Assembly: GCF_006148925.1 (NCBI RefSeq)
Contig: NZ_VAWB01000003.1
Location: forward strand, 310,001 to 374,000
DNA from: Hyunsoonleella aestuarii
Lineage (GTDB): Bacteria > Bacteroidota > Bacteroidia > Flavobacteriales > Flavobacteriaceae
Direction of reading: 5' to 3'
Length of the DNA: 64,000 nt
Made by a program: the position numbers and the translations under genes. Each line of letters begins with the position of its first letter. Position 1 is the first letter of the stretch. The notes beneath the pieces are model-generated. The model did no database searches, had not been told where the DNA came from, and worked only from the letters and a program-made list of their open reading frames with translations. This document shows, piece by piece, positions 1 through 8,552 of the stretch.

Positions 1-1592
1 ACTTTTGCATATTTAATAGCTGAAAGTGAATCTGCAACAATTGATAATCCTGCAATACCATAAGCAATATTAATTTCTGGATCAGTATCAATTAAAGCCA
101 TTTGTGCTTTTTCGTAATAGTACTTATCATGCATGTAGTGAATAATGTTCATTGAATCATTATAAACTCGTGCAACTTCTTTCATAGCTATTTTGAAGTT
201 AGCCATTACCCTTTCAAAATCTAAATACTCACAGTCACAAGGTTCAATATCTTCAACCATTTGGGTACCTGTAATCTCACAACGTCCTCCGTTTATAGCT
301 AATAATAAGGTTTTTGCTAAATTGGTACGTGCGCCGAAGAATTGAATGGACTTTCCTAAAGCTTGGTAAGACACACAACATGCAATACCATAGTCATCGG
401 AGCCGCGATTAATTCGCATCATTTCATCGTTTTCAAACTGAATTGAAGAACTATCTATTGCAACTTTAGCACAAAATTCCTTGAAGTTTTGAGGTAAATC
501 TTTAGACCAAAGAATTGTCATATTAGGCTCAGGTGAAGGTCCTAAGTTGTAAAGTGTATTTAAGAAACGGAAAGACGTTTTAGTCACCTTTGTTCTTCCG
601 TCATCAAACATACCACCAATTGCTTCGGTTACCCAAGTTGGATCTCCTGCAAAAATCTCGTCGTAAGCACTCATTCTTAAATGTCTTACCATTCGTAATT
701 TCATCACGAATTGATCAATATATTCTTGTGCTTCTTCTTCAGTAATTAAACCTTCTTGTAAATCGTTTTCAATATATATATCAAGAAATGTAGAGACATT
801 TCCTAGCGACATTGCTGCACCGTCTTGCTCTTTTACAGCAGCTAAATATGCCATATACGTCCATTGTACGGCCTCTCTAGCAGTTTCTGCAGGACGACTT
901 AGGTCTAAATCATATTTAGCACCTAAAACAACCATTTCTTTTAACGCCTTAATTTGATCTGAAACTTCCTCGCGTAGACGAATCACAGCATCTGTCATTG
1001 GTCCAGTGATGTTTGTTAAATCTTTTTTCTTTGATTCAATCAAAGCATCAATGCCATAAAGTGCCACACGACGGTAATCTCCAATTACTCTACCTCTAGC
1101 ATAGTTATCAGGTAATCCAGTTAAAAACCCCAACGAACGAAATTTCTTTATCTCTGCATTATAAGCTGCAAATACACCATCGTTATGAGTTTTTACATAT
1201 TTAGAAAACAATTCTGTTAGGTTATCATTTGGCTTAACACCTTGTTCTGCTAGGGCTTTTTGAACTACTTTAAAACCACCAAAAGGTTTCATTGTTCGCT
1301 TTAATAACTCATCGGTTTGCAATCCAACTATTATCTCATTATCTCTGTCTATATATCCAGCATTAAATGCACTAACTGTTGAAATGGTTTCAGTATCTAA
1401 AGAACGAACACCATTATTTTGTCGTTCTTCTTTAGTGGCTTCCATACATATATCCCATAGGTGCTGAGTTCTCAGACTAGGGCCCACTAAAAATTCATCT
1501 GTACCATGATAAGGTGTAACATTTTTGAAAACAAAATCTCTCACGTTAGTTTCGTCATTCCAAATCCCCGGTTCAAATTCTTTTACTTCCAT
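1..1592 (-). CDS. pflB: Formate acetyltransferase (pyruvate formate-lyase), 3' end cut off by window edge
   Basis: Glycyl-radical enzyme that converts pyruvate and CoA to acetyl-CoA and formate without oxygen. The ATG at 1592 opens a frame that runs to the left edge (530 codons). The frame contains the PFL landmarks: an ISTVSAFNAGYID segment near residue 80, PDNYARGRVIGDYRR near 170, and the adjacent catalytic cysteines in IACCVSY near residue 405 (E. coli Cys418/419). Known PFLs are about 750-760 residues, so roughly 220 residues, including the radical-bearing Gly loop, lie outside the window. It stands alone on this strand with a promoter/operator at 1641-1684 that matches those of the cbb3 and hemN genes, so anaerobic activation is likely. 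The family call is secure. Whether pflA (activase) follows cannot be seen. Confidence 0.95.
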   Translation of the reverse strand, partial: MEVKEFEPGIWNDETNVRDFVFKNVTPYHGTDEFLVGPSLRTQHLWDICMEATKEERQNNGVRSLDTETISTVSAFNAGYIDRDNEIIVGLQTDELLKRTMKPFGGFKVVQKALAEQGVKPNDNLTELFSKYVKTHNDGVFAAYNAEIKKFRSLGFLTGLPDNYARGRVIGDYRRVALYGIDALIESKKKDLTNITGPMTDAVIRLREEVSDQIKALKEMVVLGAKYDLDLSRPAETAREAVQWTYMAYLAAVKEQDGAAMSLGNVSTFLDIYIENDLQEGLITEEEAQEYIDQFVMKLRMVRHLRMSAYDEIFAGDPTWVTEAIGGMFDDGRTKVTKTSFRFLNTLYNLGPSPEPNMTILWSKDLPQNFKEFCAKVAIDSSSIQFENDEMMRINRGSDDYGIACCVSYQALGKSIQFFGARTNLAKTLLLAINGGRCEITGTQMVEDIEPCDCEYLDFERVMANFKIAMKEVARVYNDSMNIIHYMHDKYYYEKAQMALIDTDPEINIAYGIAGLSIVADSLSAIKYAK

Positions 1593-1640
1593 CTATTTAT
1601 GTTTTTAATTTTTGTAAAATAATGTCTATAATTGACCATT

Positions 1641-1684
1641 CAAAAGTAGAAACAGAGTATCTCAAAAAAGATGACAAATGTCAT
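1641..1684 (-). promoter_or_regulatory. pflB promoter with Fnr-like operator ATGACAAATGTCAT
   Basis: On the minus strand the palindrome ATGAC-AAAT-GTCAT (1671-1684) lies upstream of TACTTTTG (1641-1648), a full match to the Bacteroidota -7 consensus TAnnTTTG. The centre of the palindrome is 36.5 bases from the last G of the -7 element, so it sits near -41 from the expected start site. That is the class II activator position of Crp/Fnr proteins. The same spacing recurs upstream of ccoI, ccoS and hemN. Confidence 0.75.
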
Positions 1685-1938
1685 CAAACCTAATAATTAC
1701 AGGGAATAAGAAAGATATTTTTAACGAAAACGTTTGCGTTAAAAGGTACAAGAAAAGAATTCAGCAATCTTTTATTTAAAACTATGAATAGTTCATTACG
1801 AATTGAATCTTTTAATGAATAAAGAATATAATATTTCATGATTTTCTTCAATTTTAATAAAAATCTCAAGAAAGATGAAAATTGTTTTTTATGAATTAAC
1901 AAACCATTTAACCTATCAATCACTTCATTTATACATTA

Positions 1939-1968
1939 TTTGAAAATCCTTTTTAATTTCATACTTTG
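1939..1968 (+). promoter_or_regulatory. Possible promoter of acyl-CoA ligase
   Basis: TTTG at 1939-1942 and ATACTTTG at 1961-1968 are separated by 18 bases, which resembles the Bacteroidota -33/-7 pair. The -7 differs from TAnnTTTG at its first two positions. It lies about 27 bases before the start codon. This is a weak prediction. Confidence 0.35.
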
Positions 1969-1994
1969 CAATACTAGATTTTACAGGACTATTT

Positions 1995-3764
1995 ATGGCA
2001 GAAGTAACAAGATTATTCGATTTCCCATATTATCAATTGGAAAATGGACCTTTAGACAGTTCATTAGTTACTAAATATGATGGAACTTGGGTTAAAACAA
2101 GTACTAAGGAATATTTAGATAAAGCAAATGCTTTAAGCAGAGCACTTCTTAAACTGGGCGTAAAGAAAGATGATAAAATTGCCGTTATCTCTTCGAACAA
2201 CAGAACAGAATGGCATATTGTAGATATTGGGATATTACAAACAGGAGCGCAAAGTATTCCTATTTACCCTACCATTTGTGCCGAAGATTATGAATATATT
2301 CTTAATCATAGTGAATCTATCTATTGCTTTGTATCTGATGAAGTAGTTCTAGAAAAAATAAATAAAATAAAGAGCAAAACAAAACTAAAAGAAGTCTACT
2401 CTTTTGATTCCATTAAAGGCTGCGAAAATTATGCAGCTCTTTTTAAACTTGGTAATGACACCTCGAATCAAAAGGAATTAGATGCTCGAAAAGATGCTGT
2501 AAAACCTTCAGATTTAGCTACAATAATTTACACCTCAGGAACAACCGGAAAACCTAAGGGAGTTATGCTTTCCCATTGGAATATTGCATCAAACGTATTT
2601 GCTGTTGAAAAAAGATTTCCTTTAGAGGTTGGTGACAAAACATTAAGTTTCCTTCCAATATGTCACATATTCGAGAGGGTATACCTCTATGTTTGTCAAT
2701 ACTGCTGTATTTCAATTTATTTTGCTGAGAGTATAGATAAAATTGGAGATAATTTAAAGGAAGTGAAACCAAATGTTATCACACTAGTTCCGCGATTGGT
2801 TGAAAAAGTCTATGATAAAATAATGGCTAAGGCTGAAGAACTTACTGGTATAAAAAAGGGGCTCTTTTATTGGGCTGTAAAGCTTGGTGAAACATATGAA
2901 CCCTATGGTAAAAATGGTTGGTGGTACGAATTTAAGTTATCAATTGCTCGTAAATTAATATTTAGTAAGTGGCAAGAAGCGATGGGTGGTAACATTGTTT
3001 TTATGGCATCTGGAAGTGCCGCATTAACACCACGTTTAGGACATATTTTTGGAGCTGCTGGCTTACCCATTATGGAATGTTACGGACTCACTGAAACTTC
3101 TCCTGGAGTTACTGTAAGTGATAGACGGAATAATACATGGAAAATTGGCTATGTAGGTAAACCATTGGACGGTGTTGAAGTAAAAATAGCTGATGATGGG
3201 GAGATACTCTGTAAAGGACCAAATATCATGATGGGTTATTACAAAGATCCAGAAAAAACTGCGGAAGTTATGACAGGTGATTATTTTCATACTGGAGATA
3301 AGGGAGAAATTGACTCTGATGGTTTTTTAAAAATTACAGGTCGCAAAAAGGAAATGTTTAAAACCTCTGGTGGAAAGTATGTGGTACCCACCCTTCTCGA
3401 AAACGAACTAAAACAATCGCGTTTTGTAGAGCAAGCTATGGTCATTGGCGAGGGTGAAAAAATGCCCGCAGCCTTAATACAACCAAATTTTGAATATTTA
3501 AAAGAATGGATTGATAGAAAAAATCATCCTATTGGAATTTCTGAATTAGAAATATCTTCTTCTGAGATTGTATATTCAAGAATTCAAAAAGAAATAAATA
3601 AATGCAACAGTAAATTTGGCAAGTGGGAACAGATAAAGGTTTTCAAACTAACACCTGATTTATGGACCATTGATGCTGGACATCTCACCCCTACTTTGAA
3701 AATGAGGAGAAGCATTATTAAAGAAAAATATTCCGATTTAATCGAACTAATTTACAGACCTTAG
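1995..3764 (+). CDS. Long-chain-fatty-acid--CoA ligase (AMP-dependent synthetase)
   Basis: Activates fatty acids to acyl-CoA with ATP, feeding the beta-oxidation operon that starts 660 bases downstream. The 589-residue protein has the AMP-binding P-loop IYTSGTTGKPKG near residue 178, the adenylate motif YGLTETSPG near 361 and the hinge/C-terminal block TGDKGEIDSDGFLKITGRKK around 430-450. Its length fits the family (about 560-600). The ATG at 1995 is the first in the frame and is followed directly by a typical N-terminus. It is not obviously cotranscribed with the MarR operon, because a terminator at 4311-4340 lies between. The chain-length preference is inferred from overall resemblance to bacterial FadD-like/FAA1-type ligases. 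Confidence 0.92.
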   Translation: MAEVTRLFDFPYYQLENGPLDSSLVTKYDGTWVKTSTKEYLDKANALSRALLKLGVKKDDKIAVISSNNRTEWHIVDIGILQTGAQSIPIYPTICAEDYEYILNHSESIYCFVSDEVVLEKINKIKSKTKLKEVYSFDSIKGCENYAALFKLGNDTSNQKELDARKDAVKPSDLATIIYTSGTTGKPKGVMLSHWNIASNVFAVEKRFPLEVGDKTLSFLPICHIFERVYLYVCQYCCISIYFAESIDKIGDNLKEVKPNVITLVPRLVEKVYDKIMAKAEELTGIKKGLFYWAVKLGETYEPYGKNGWWYEFKLSIARKLIFSKWQEAMGGNIVFMASGSAALTPRLGHIFGAAGLPIMECYGLTETSPGVTVSDRRNNTWKIGYVGKPLDGVEVKIADDGEILCKGPNIMMGYYKDPEKTAEVMTGDYFHTGDKGEIDSDGFLKITGRKKEMFKTSGGKYVVPTLLENELKQSRFVEQAMVIGEGEKMPAALIQPNFEYLKEWIDRKNHPIGISELEISSSEIVYSRIQKEINKCNSKFGKWEQIKVFKLTPDLWTIDAGHLTPTLKMRRSIIKEKYSDLIELIYRP

Positions 3765-3896
3765 CTTATTGACTCCATTGTTTTTTATGTAATTTATACT
3801 ACAATATTTTAAGATATCATTAATTAATAGTGTTATTTATTATATATTTCATATTTTTTTAATATTTTTAACTCACTAACTAATAATTTAAAAAAA

Positions 3897-4292
3897 ATGA
3901 AAACAAAAAATTTTCTAGTAGCTGGAATTGTTGGAGGCATAGTCGATTTCTTTTTAGGTTGGCTGTTCTATGGTATTCTCTTTAAGGATTTTTTCCCTCA
4001 GCCCGAGGAAAGTTCAAACACCATGATTATGATATTTTTGGGATGCATAACCTTTGGTCTTTTCATTGCCTATGTTTATACGAAGTGGGCTCAAATTACA
4101 ACGGCTGCAACAGGTGCTAAAGCTGGTGCCATTATTGGTCTTTTCATGGGACTATACTTTAACTTCTTTAATATGGCAATGAATTCTGACGCAACAGGAC
4201 AAATGTTTGCTATGGACGTTGGGATTTCGATTGTTATGACGGCTATAATTGGTGCTATTATAGGTACGATAAATGGAAAAATGAGTGACTAA
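3897..4292 (+). CDS. Small four-helix membrane protein, unknown function
   Basis: A 131-residue protein dominated by four hydrophobic stretches (about residues 7-28, 43-61, 75-95 and 104-124) with short polar loops and no catalytic motif. Glycine-rich helices (GIVGGIVDFFLGWLFYG) resemble small DUF1761-like membrane proteins of Bacteroidota, but that assignment is only an impression. It lies between the acyl-CoA ligase and the MarR operon and has its own downstream terminator. I do not recognise a function. Confidence 0.75.
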   Translation: MKTKNFLVAGIVGGIVDFFLGWLFYGILFKDFFPQPEESSNTMIMIFLGCITFGLFIAYVYTKWAQITTAATGAKAGAIIGLFMGLYFNFFNMAMNSDATGQMFAMDVGISIVMTAIIGAIIGTINGKMSD

Positions 4293-4310
4293 TACATATA
4301 ATTAAAACTA

Positions 4311-4340
4311 AAAACCACCTCGTAATAAGGTGGTTTTTTT
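4311..4340 (+). terminator. Rho-independent terminator
   Basis: A perfect 10-bp stem AAAACCACCT (4311-4320) / AGGTGGTTTT (4328-4337) with a 7-base loop runs into a T-tract. It ends the transcript of the small membrane protein and separates it from the MarR operon. Confidence 0.9.
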
Positions 4341-4367
4341 ATTCCCTCTAGATTTAATTAATAAATC

Positions 4368-4407
4368 AAAAAATACTATGCATGCATAGTATTTTTTTTT
4401 ATATTTG
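4368..4407 (+). promoter_or_regulatory. Promoter of the beta-oxidation operon with a 30-base perfect palindromic operator
   Basis: Bases 4368-4397 form a perfect inverted repeat (half-site ATACTATGCA, centre between 4382 and 4383), immediately followed by TATATTTG (4400-4407), a full match to the -7 consensus. The palindrome occupies the place of the -33 element, so a protein bound there would block the promoter. The MarR protein encoded 19 bases downstream is the likely ligand. Confidence 0.8.
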
Positions 4408-4425
4408 ACCCACCAACCTAATTAT

Positions 4426-4869
4426 ATGAAAGATAAAACGATTGAATACGTATTAAGAACAACATGGCTTGCTGTTCAAAAAATGTATAATGAAGAAGCC
4501 AGTAAGTTTGATAGTACCATGGCAACAGGTTTTACATTATTAAGCATAGATCCTGAAAAAGGAACGGCATCGACCGCTCTTGGTCCTAAAATGGGTATGG
4601 AAGCTACTAGTCTTTCTCGAATCTTAAAAACTATGGACGAACGTGGAGTTATTGAAAGAAAACCCAACCCTAATGATGGTCGAGGCGTTATTATTCATTT
4701 AACAGAATTTGGTCGAGAGAAAAGAGCTCTCTCCCGTGATAAAGTATTAAACTTTAATGAGGCTATACGCAACAAAATTTCGAAAGAAAAAATCGATCAT
4801 TTTTATGAAGTTGCAGAGCTCATTAATGATATGATAGCTAATAAAAAAATTTACAATCAAAATCAATAA
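4426..4869 (+). CDS. MarR family transcriptional regulator of the beta-oxidation operon
   Basis: A 147-residue winged-helix repressor. The recognition-helix region (METTSLSRILKTMDERGVI-like, about residues 58-78) and the wing with basic and aspartate residues (PNPNDGRGVIIHLT) are typical of MarR. An upstream TTG (4405) would extend the protein by seven residues, but that start lies inside the -7 element, so ATG 4426 is chosen. The gene leads an operon with hydroxyacyl-CoA dehydrogenase, thiolase and acyl-CoA dehydrogenase. The inferred role is repression of fatty-acid degradation, relieved by acyl-CoA or a fatty acid, with autoregulation through the palindrome at 4368-4397. Confidence 0.88.
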   Translation: MKDKTIEYVLRTTWLAVQKMYNEEASKFDSTMATGFTLLSIDPEKGTASTALGPKMGMEATSLSRILKTMDERGVIERKPNPNDGRGVIIHLTEFGREKRALSRDKVLNFNEAIRNKISKEKIDHFYEVAELINDMIANKKIYNQNQ

Positions 4870-4878
4870 TAACTCAAA

Positions 4879-7287
4879 ATGAGTAAAAGAAGAATTAAGA
4901 AAATAGCAATTATAGGTTCAGGTATTATGGGAAGTGGTATAGCTTGTCACTTTGCAAATATTGGTGCTGAGGTTTTATTGCTAGATATTATTCCAAGAGA
5001 GCTTAATGATAAGGAAAAAGCAAAAGGCTTAAGTTTAGAAGACAAAGTTGTAAGAAACCGTTTGGTAAATGATGCATTATCTGCATCTCTCAAGTCAAAG
5101 CCCTCTCCTATTTATCATCAAAAATTTGCAAGTAGGATAACAACAGGTAACCTTGAGGATGATATTGTTAAAGTTTCGGAAGCAGATTGGATTATGGAAG
5201 TGGTTGTTGAAAGACTTGATATTAAAAAACAAGTTTTTGAAAAATTAGAAAAATACAGAAAACCTGGTACTTTAATTACGAGTAATACCTCGGGTATTCC
5301 AATTAAATTTATGAGTGAAGGTAGAAGTGATGATTTTCAAAAGCATTTCTGTGGAACCCATTTTTTTAACCCTGCGCGTTACCTAAAACTATTTGAAATC
5401 ATCCCAGGACCTAAAACAGAACAATCTGTTCTGGATTTTTTAAATAATTATGGTGAACAATTCCTTGGAAAAACATCAGTAATAGCTAAGGACACGCCAG
5501 CCTTTATTGGAAATAGAATTGGAATCTTTAGTATCATGAGTCTATTTCATGTAGTAAAAGACATGAATTTAACAATTGAAGACGTAGATAAATTAACAGG
5601 TCCTGTAATAGGTAGACCTAAGTCGGCTACCTTTAGAACGGTTGATGTTGTTGGCTTAGATACACTTGTTCATGTTGCTAATGGTATTGCAGATAATTGC
5701 AAAAATGATGAACGCTTAGAACTATTTCAATTACCAGATTTCATAGCCGCAATGGTTGAAAACAAGTGGTTAGGAAGCAAAACAGGACAAGGTTTTTATA
5801 AAAAACATATTTCAGACGATGTTAAAAAGGAAATTTTATCTCTAGACCTCAATACGCTCGAATATAGATCTTCTAAAAAAGCAAAATTTCAAACATTAGA
5901 ATTAACCAAATCGGTAGACAAAGTTATTGATAGGTTTAAAATACTCATTACAGGAAAAGATAAGGCAGGTGATTTTTATCGTAAAACATTTGCTGCATTA
6001 TTTGCTTACGTTTCAAATAGAATTCCTGAGATATCGGATGATCTTTATAAGATCGATGATGCAATGAAAGCAGGTTTTGGTTGGGAACACGGACCATTTC
6101 AAATTTGGGATGCTATTGGTGTTGAAAAAGGTTTAGAATTAATTAAATCCGAAGGCTTACAAGTTGCCGATTGGGTTAATAATATGGTAAGTTCTGGTAA
6201 CTTATCATTTTATACTATTCAAAATGGAACGACCTATTATTATGACATTCCTTCCAAAACTCAAACCAAAGTTCCTGGACAAGATGCGTTTATCATTTTA
6301 GATAACATTAGAAAATCAAATGAAGTATTTAAAAATTCCGGCGTAGTAATAGAAGACTTAGGTGATGGTATATTGAATTGTGAATTCCAATCTAAGATGA
6401 ACACTATTGGTGGCGACGTTCTTACTGGACTTAATAAAGCCGTCGACATAGCAGAAAAAGACTTTGAGGGATTAGTTATTGGAAACCAAGGCGCCAATTT
6501 CTCAGTTGGCGCCAATATTGGTATGATCTTTATGATGGCAGTGGAACAAGAATATGAAGAATTAAATGCTGCTATTAGATACTTTCAAGATACTATGATG
6601 CGCATGCGTTATTCCTCTATTCCTACAGTTTCAACGCCACATGGCATGGCTTTAGGTGGTGCCTGTGAACTATCTATGCATGCCGATAAAGTAGTCGCAG
6701 CAGCAGAAACATATATGGGGCTTGTTGAGTTTGGTGTTGGAGTTATTCCTGGAGGTGCTGGCTCAAAAGAAATGGCACTACGTGCTTCAGATACTTTCCG
6801 CAAGGGTGACGTAGAATTAAACGTTTTACAGGAGTACTTCCTTACCATAGGTATGGCGAAGGTCTCAACCTCGGCATATGAAGCTTTCGATCTTGGAGTC
6901 CTTCAAAAAGGAAAAGATATTGTCGTCGTTAATAAAGACAGGCAAATTGCGACAGCTAAAGCTCATGCTAAACTTATGGCCGATGCAGGTTACACACAAC
7001 CTGTTAAGCGTAAAGATGTAAAAGTCTTAGGAAAACAAGCGCTGGCTATGTTCTTGGTTGGTACGGACGCTATGGAAGACAGTAATTACATTAGTGCGCA
7101 TGATCATAAAATAGCTAACAAACTAGCATACGTCATGGCAGGTGGTGATTTATCCGAACCTACTCTGGTAAGTGAACAATATTTACTAGATCTAGAGCGA
7201 GAAGCCTTTTTAAGTTTATGTACAGAGCGAAAAACCTTGGAACGTATTCAGCACATGCTAACCAAAGGAAAACCTTTAAGAAACTAG
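4879..7287 (+). CDS. 3-hydroxyacyl-CoA dehydrogenase / enoyl-CoA hydratase (beta-oxidation multifunctional enzyme)
   Basis: Catalyses the hydration and NAD-dependent oxidation steps of fatty-acid beta-oxidation. The 802-residue protein has the dehydrogenase first: the Rossmann motif IGSGIMGSGIA lies at residues 12-22 and HFFNPARYLKLFEI near 162. The crotonase domain comes second (about residues 480-700), with oxyanion-hole segments NFSVGANIG and GMALGGACELSMHAD. This order is the reverse of E. coli FadB and is common in Bacteroidota and actinobacterial-type enzymes. It starts 9 bases after the MarR gene, so it is cotranscribed. Confidence 0.94.
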   Translation: MSKRRIKKIAIIGSGIMGSGIACHFANIGAEVLLLDIIPRELNDKEKAKGLSLEDKVVRNRLVNDALSASLKSKPSPIYHQKFASRITTGNLEDDIVKVSEADWIMEVVVERLDIKKQVFEKLEKYRKPGTLITSNTSGIPIKFMSEGRSDDFQKHFCGTHFFNPARYLKLFEIIPGPKTEQSVLDFLNNYGEQFLGKTSVIAKDTPAFIGNRIGIFSIMSLFHVVKDMNLTIEDVDKLTGPVIGRPKSATFRTVDVVGLDTLVHVANGIADNCKNDERLELFQLPDFIAAMVENKWLGSKTGQGFYKKHISDDVKKEILSLDLNTLEYRSSKKAKFQTLELTKSVDKVIDRFKILITGKDKAGDFYRKTFAALFAYVSNRIPEISDDLYKIDDAMKAGFGWEHGPFQIWDAIGVEKGLELIKSEGLQVADWVNNMVSSGNLSFYTIQNGTTYYYDIPSKTQTKVPGQDAFIILDNIRKSNEVFKNSGVVIEDLGDGILNCEFQSKMNTIGGDVLTGLNKAVDIAEKDFEGLVIGNQGANFSVGANIGMIFMMAVEQEYEELNAAIRYFQDTMMRMRYSSIPTVSTPHGMALGGACELSMHADKVVAAAETYMGLVEFGVGVIPGGAGSKEMALRASDTFRKGDVELNVLQEYFLTIGMAKVSTSAYEAFDLGVLQKGKDIVVVNKDRQIATAKAHAKLMADAGYTQPVKRKDVKVLGKQALAMFLVGTDAMEDSNYISAHDHKIANKLAYVMAGGDLSEPTLVSEQYLLDLEREAFLSLCTERKTLERIQHMLTKGKPLRN

Positions 7288-7299
7288 ATACTCAGACTT

Positions 7300-7352
7300 T
7301 TAGATTTTTATAAATCTAACTAATCTTAAAATCTAATTATCTAAAAATCTAA
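7300..7352 (+). repeat. Short AATCTAA repeats and hairpin between operon genes
   Basis: The 70-base gap before the thiolase carries several copies of AATCTAA/TTAGATT. One pair forms an 8-bp hairpin (7300-7307 with 7312-7319). No T-tract follows, so termination is unlikely. It may be a processing site or just low-complexity spacer. Confidence 0.4.
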
Positions 7353-7357
7353 AATAA

Positions 7358-8548
7358 ATGAAACAAGCATATATAGTAAAAGCATATAGAACTGCAGTAG
7401 GAAAAGCTCCCAAAGGTGTTTTTCGGTTTAAAAGAACGGACGAATTAGCAGCAGAGACCATTCAATATATGGTTAATGAATTACCAGAACTTGATAAAAA
7501 ACGTATTGATGATGTTATAGTAGGTAATGCTATGCCAGAAGGTTCACAAGGACTTAATATGGCTCGTCTAATTTCTTTAATGGGATTAGATATCGTAGAT
7601 GTACCAGGAGTTACAGTTAACCGATTTTGCTCTTCTGGAATCGAAACCATTGGTATTGCAACGGCAAAAATTCAGGCGGGTATGGCAGATTGCATTATTG
7701 CTGGTGGTGCCGAAAGCATGAGTGCAGTGCCTATGACGGGTTTTAAAACCGATTTGAACTATGACATTGTTAAAAATGGTAATGAAGATTATTATTGGGG
7801 CATGGGAAACACTGCAGAAGCAGTTGCTAACCAATTTAAAGTCTCTAGAGAAGATCAAGACGAGTTCGCTTATAGTTCACATATGAAAGCTTTAAAGGCT
7901 CAAGCCGAAAATCGTTTTCAAGATCAGATTGTGCCTATTGAAGTAGAACAAACTTATGTTGACGACAGCGGGAAAAAGCAAACAAAAAAATATACTGTAA
8001 CAAAAGATGAAGGCCCTCGTGCCGGAACTAATCTATCAGCACTTGCAAAACTGCGACCTGTATTTGCTCAAGGCGGAAGTGTAACAGCAGGAAACTCATC
8101 ACAAATGAGTGATGGTGCAGCGTTCGTTATGGTTATGAGTGAGGATATGGTAAAAGAACTCAATCTAGAACCTATTGCTAGATTAGTAAATTATGCAGCT
8201 GCTGGTGTGGAACCTAGAATTATGGGAATTGGCCCTGTTAAAGCCATTCCAAAGGCATTACAGCAAGCAGGCCTTAAACAAGATGATTTAGAACTCATTG
8301 AATTAAATGAAGCATTTGCTTCTCAGTCATTGGCTGTTATTAGAGAACTCAACCTAAACCCAGATATTATAAACGTTAACGGAGGGGCAATTGCACTTGG
8401 ACATCCTTTGGGTTGTACAGGAGCAAAACTATCTGTGCAATTATTTGATGAAATGAGAAAAAGAAATATGACAGGGAAATATGGTGCTGTTACCATGTGC
8501 GTTGGTACTGGTCAAGGAGCGTGTGGTATTTTTGAATTTTTAAATTAA
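7358..8548 (+). CDS. Acetyl-CoA C-acyltransferase (3-ketoacyl-CoA thiolase)
   Basis: Cleaves 3-ketoacyl-CoA with CoA to acetyl-CoA and a shortened acyl-CoA, the last step of beta-oxidation. The 396-residue protein has the nucleophilic Cys in NRFCSSGIE (about residue 90), the histidine block NEAFASQS (near 320), [14 protein letters not shown] (near 345) and the second active-site Cys in CVGTGQG near the C-terminus. Its length is normal for a thiolase. It is the third gene of the MarR operon. Confidence 0.95.
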   Translation: MKQAYIVKAYRTAVGKAPKGVFRFKRTDELAAETIQYMVNELPELDKKRIDDVIVGNAMPEGSQGLNMARLISLMGLDIVDVPGVTVNRFCSSGIETIGIATAKIQAGMADCIIAGGAESMSAVPMTGFKTDLNYDIVKNGNEDYYWGMGNTAEAVANQFKVSREDQDEFAYSSHMKALKAQAENRFQDQIVPIEVEQTYVDDSGKKQTKKYTVTKDEGPRAGTNLSALAKLRPVFAQGGSVTAGNSSQMSDGAAFVMVMSEDMVKELNLEPIARLVNYAAAGVEPRIMGIGPVKAIPKALQQAGLKQDDLELIELNEAFASQSLAVIRELNLNPDIINVNGGAIALGHPLGCTGAKLSVQLFDEMRKRNMTGKYGAVTMCVGTGQGACGIFEFLN

Positions 8549-8552
8549 AAAA

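Larger units (their letters stand above)
1593..1994. other. Divergent intergenic region pflB / acyl-CoA ligase
   Basis: A 402-base AT-rich gap. It holds the Fnr-like operator and promoter of pflB (1641-1684) and a plausible promoter for the acyl-CoA ligase (1939-1968). A short minus-strand frame at 1690-1923 has no recognisable family, begins amid promoter sequence and is probably chance. Nothing else is evident. Confidence 0.6.

Noticed and set aside
1690-1923. 77-codon minus-strand frame upstream of pflB
   Set aside because: It lies in the control region, is low-complexity and has no similarity that I recognise.
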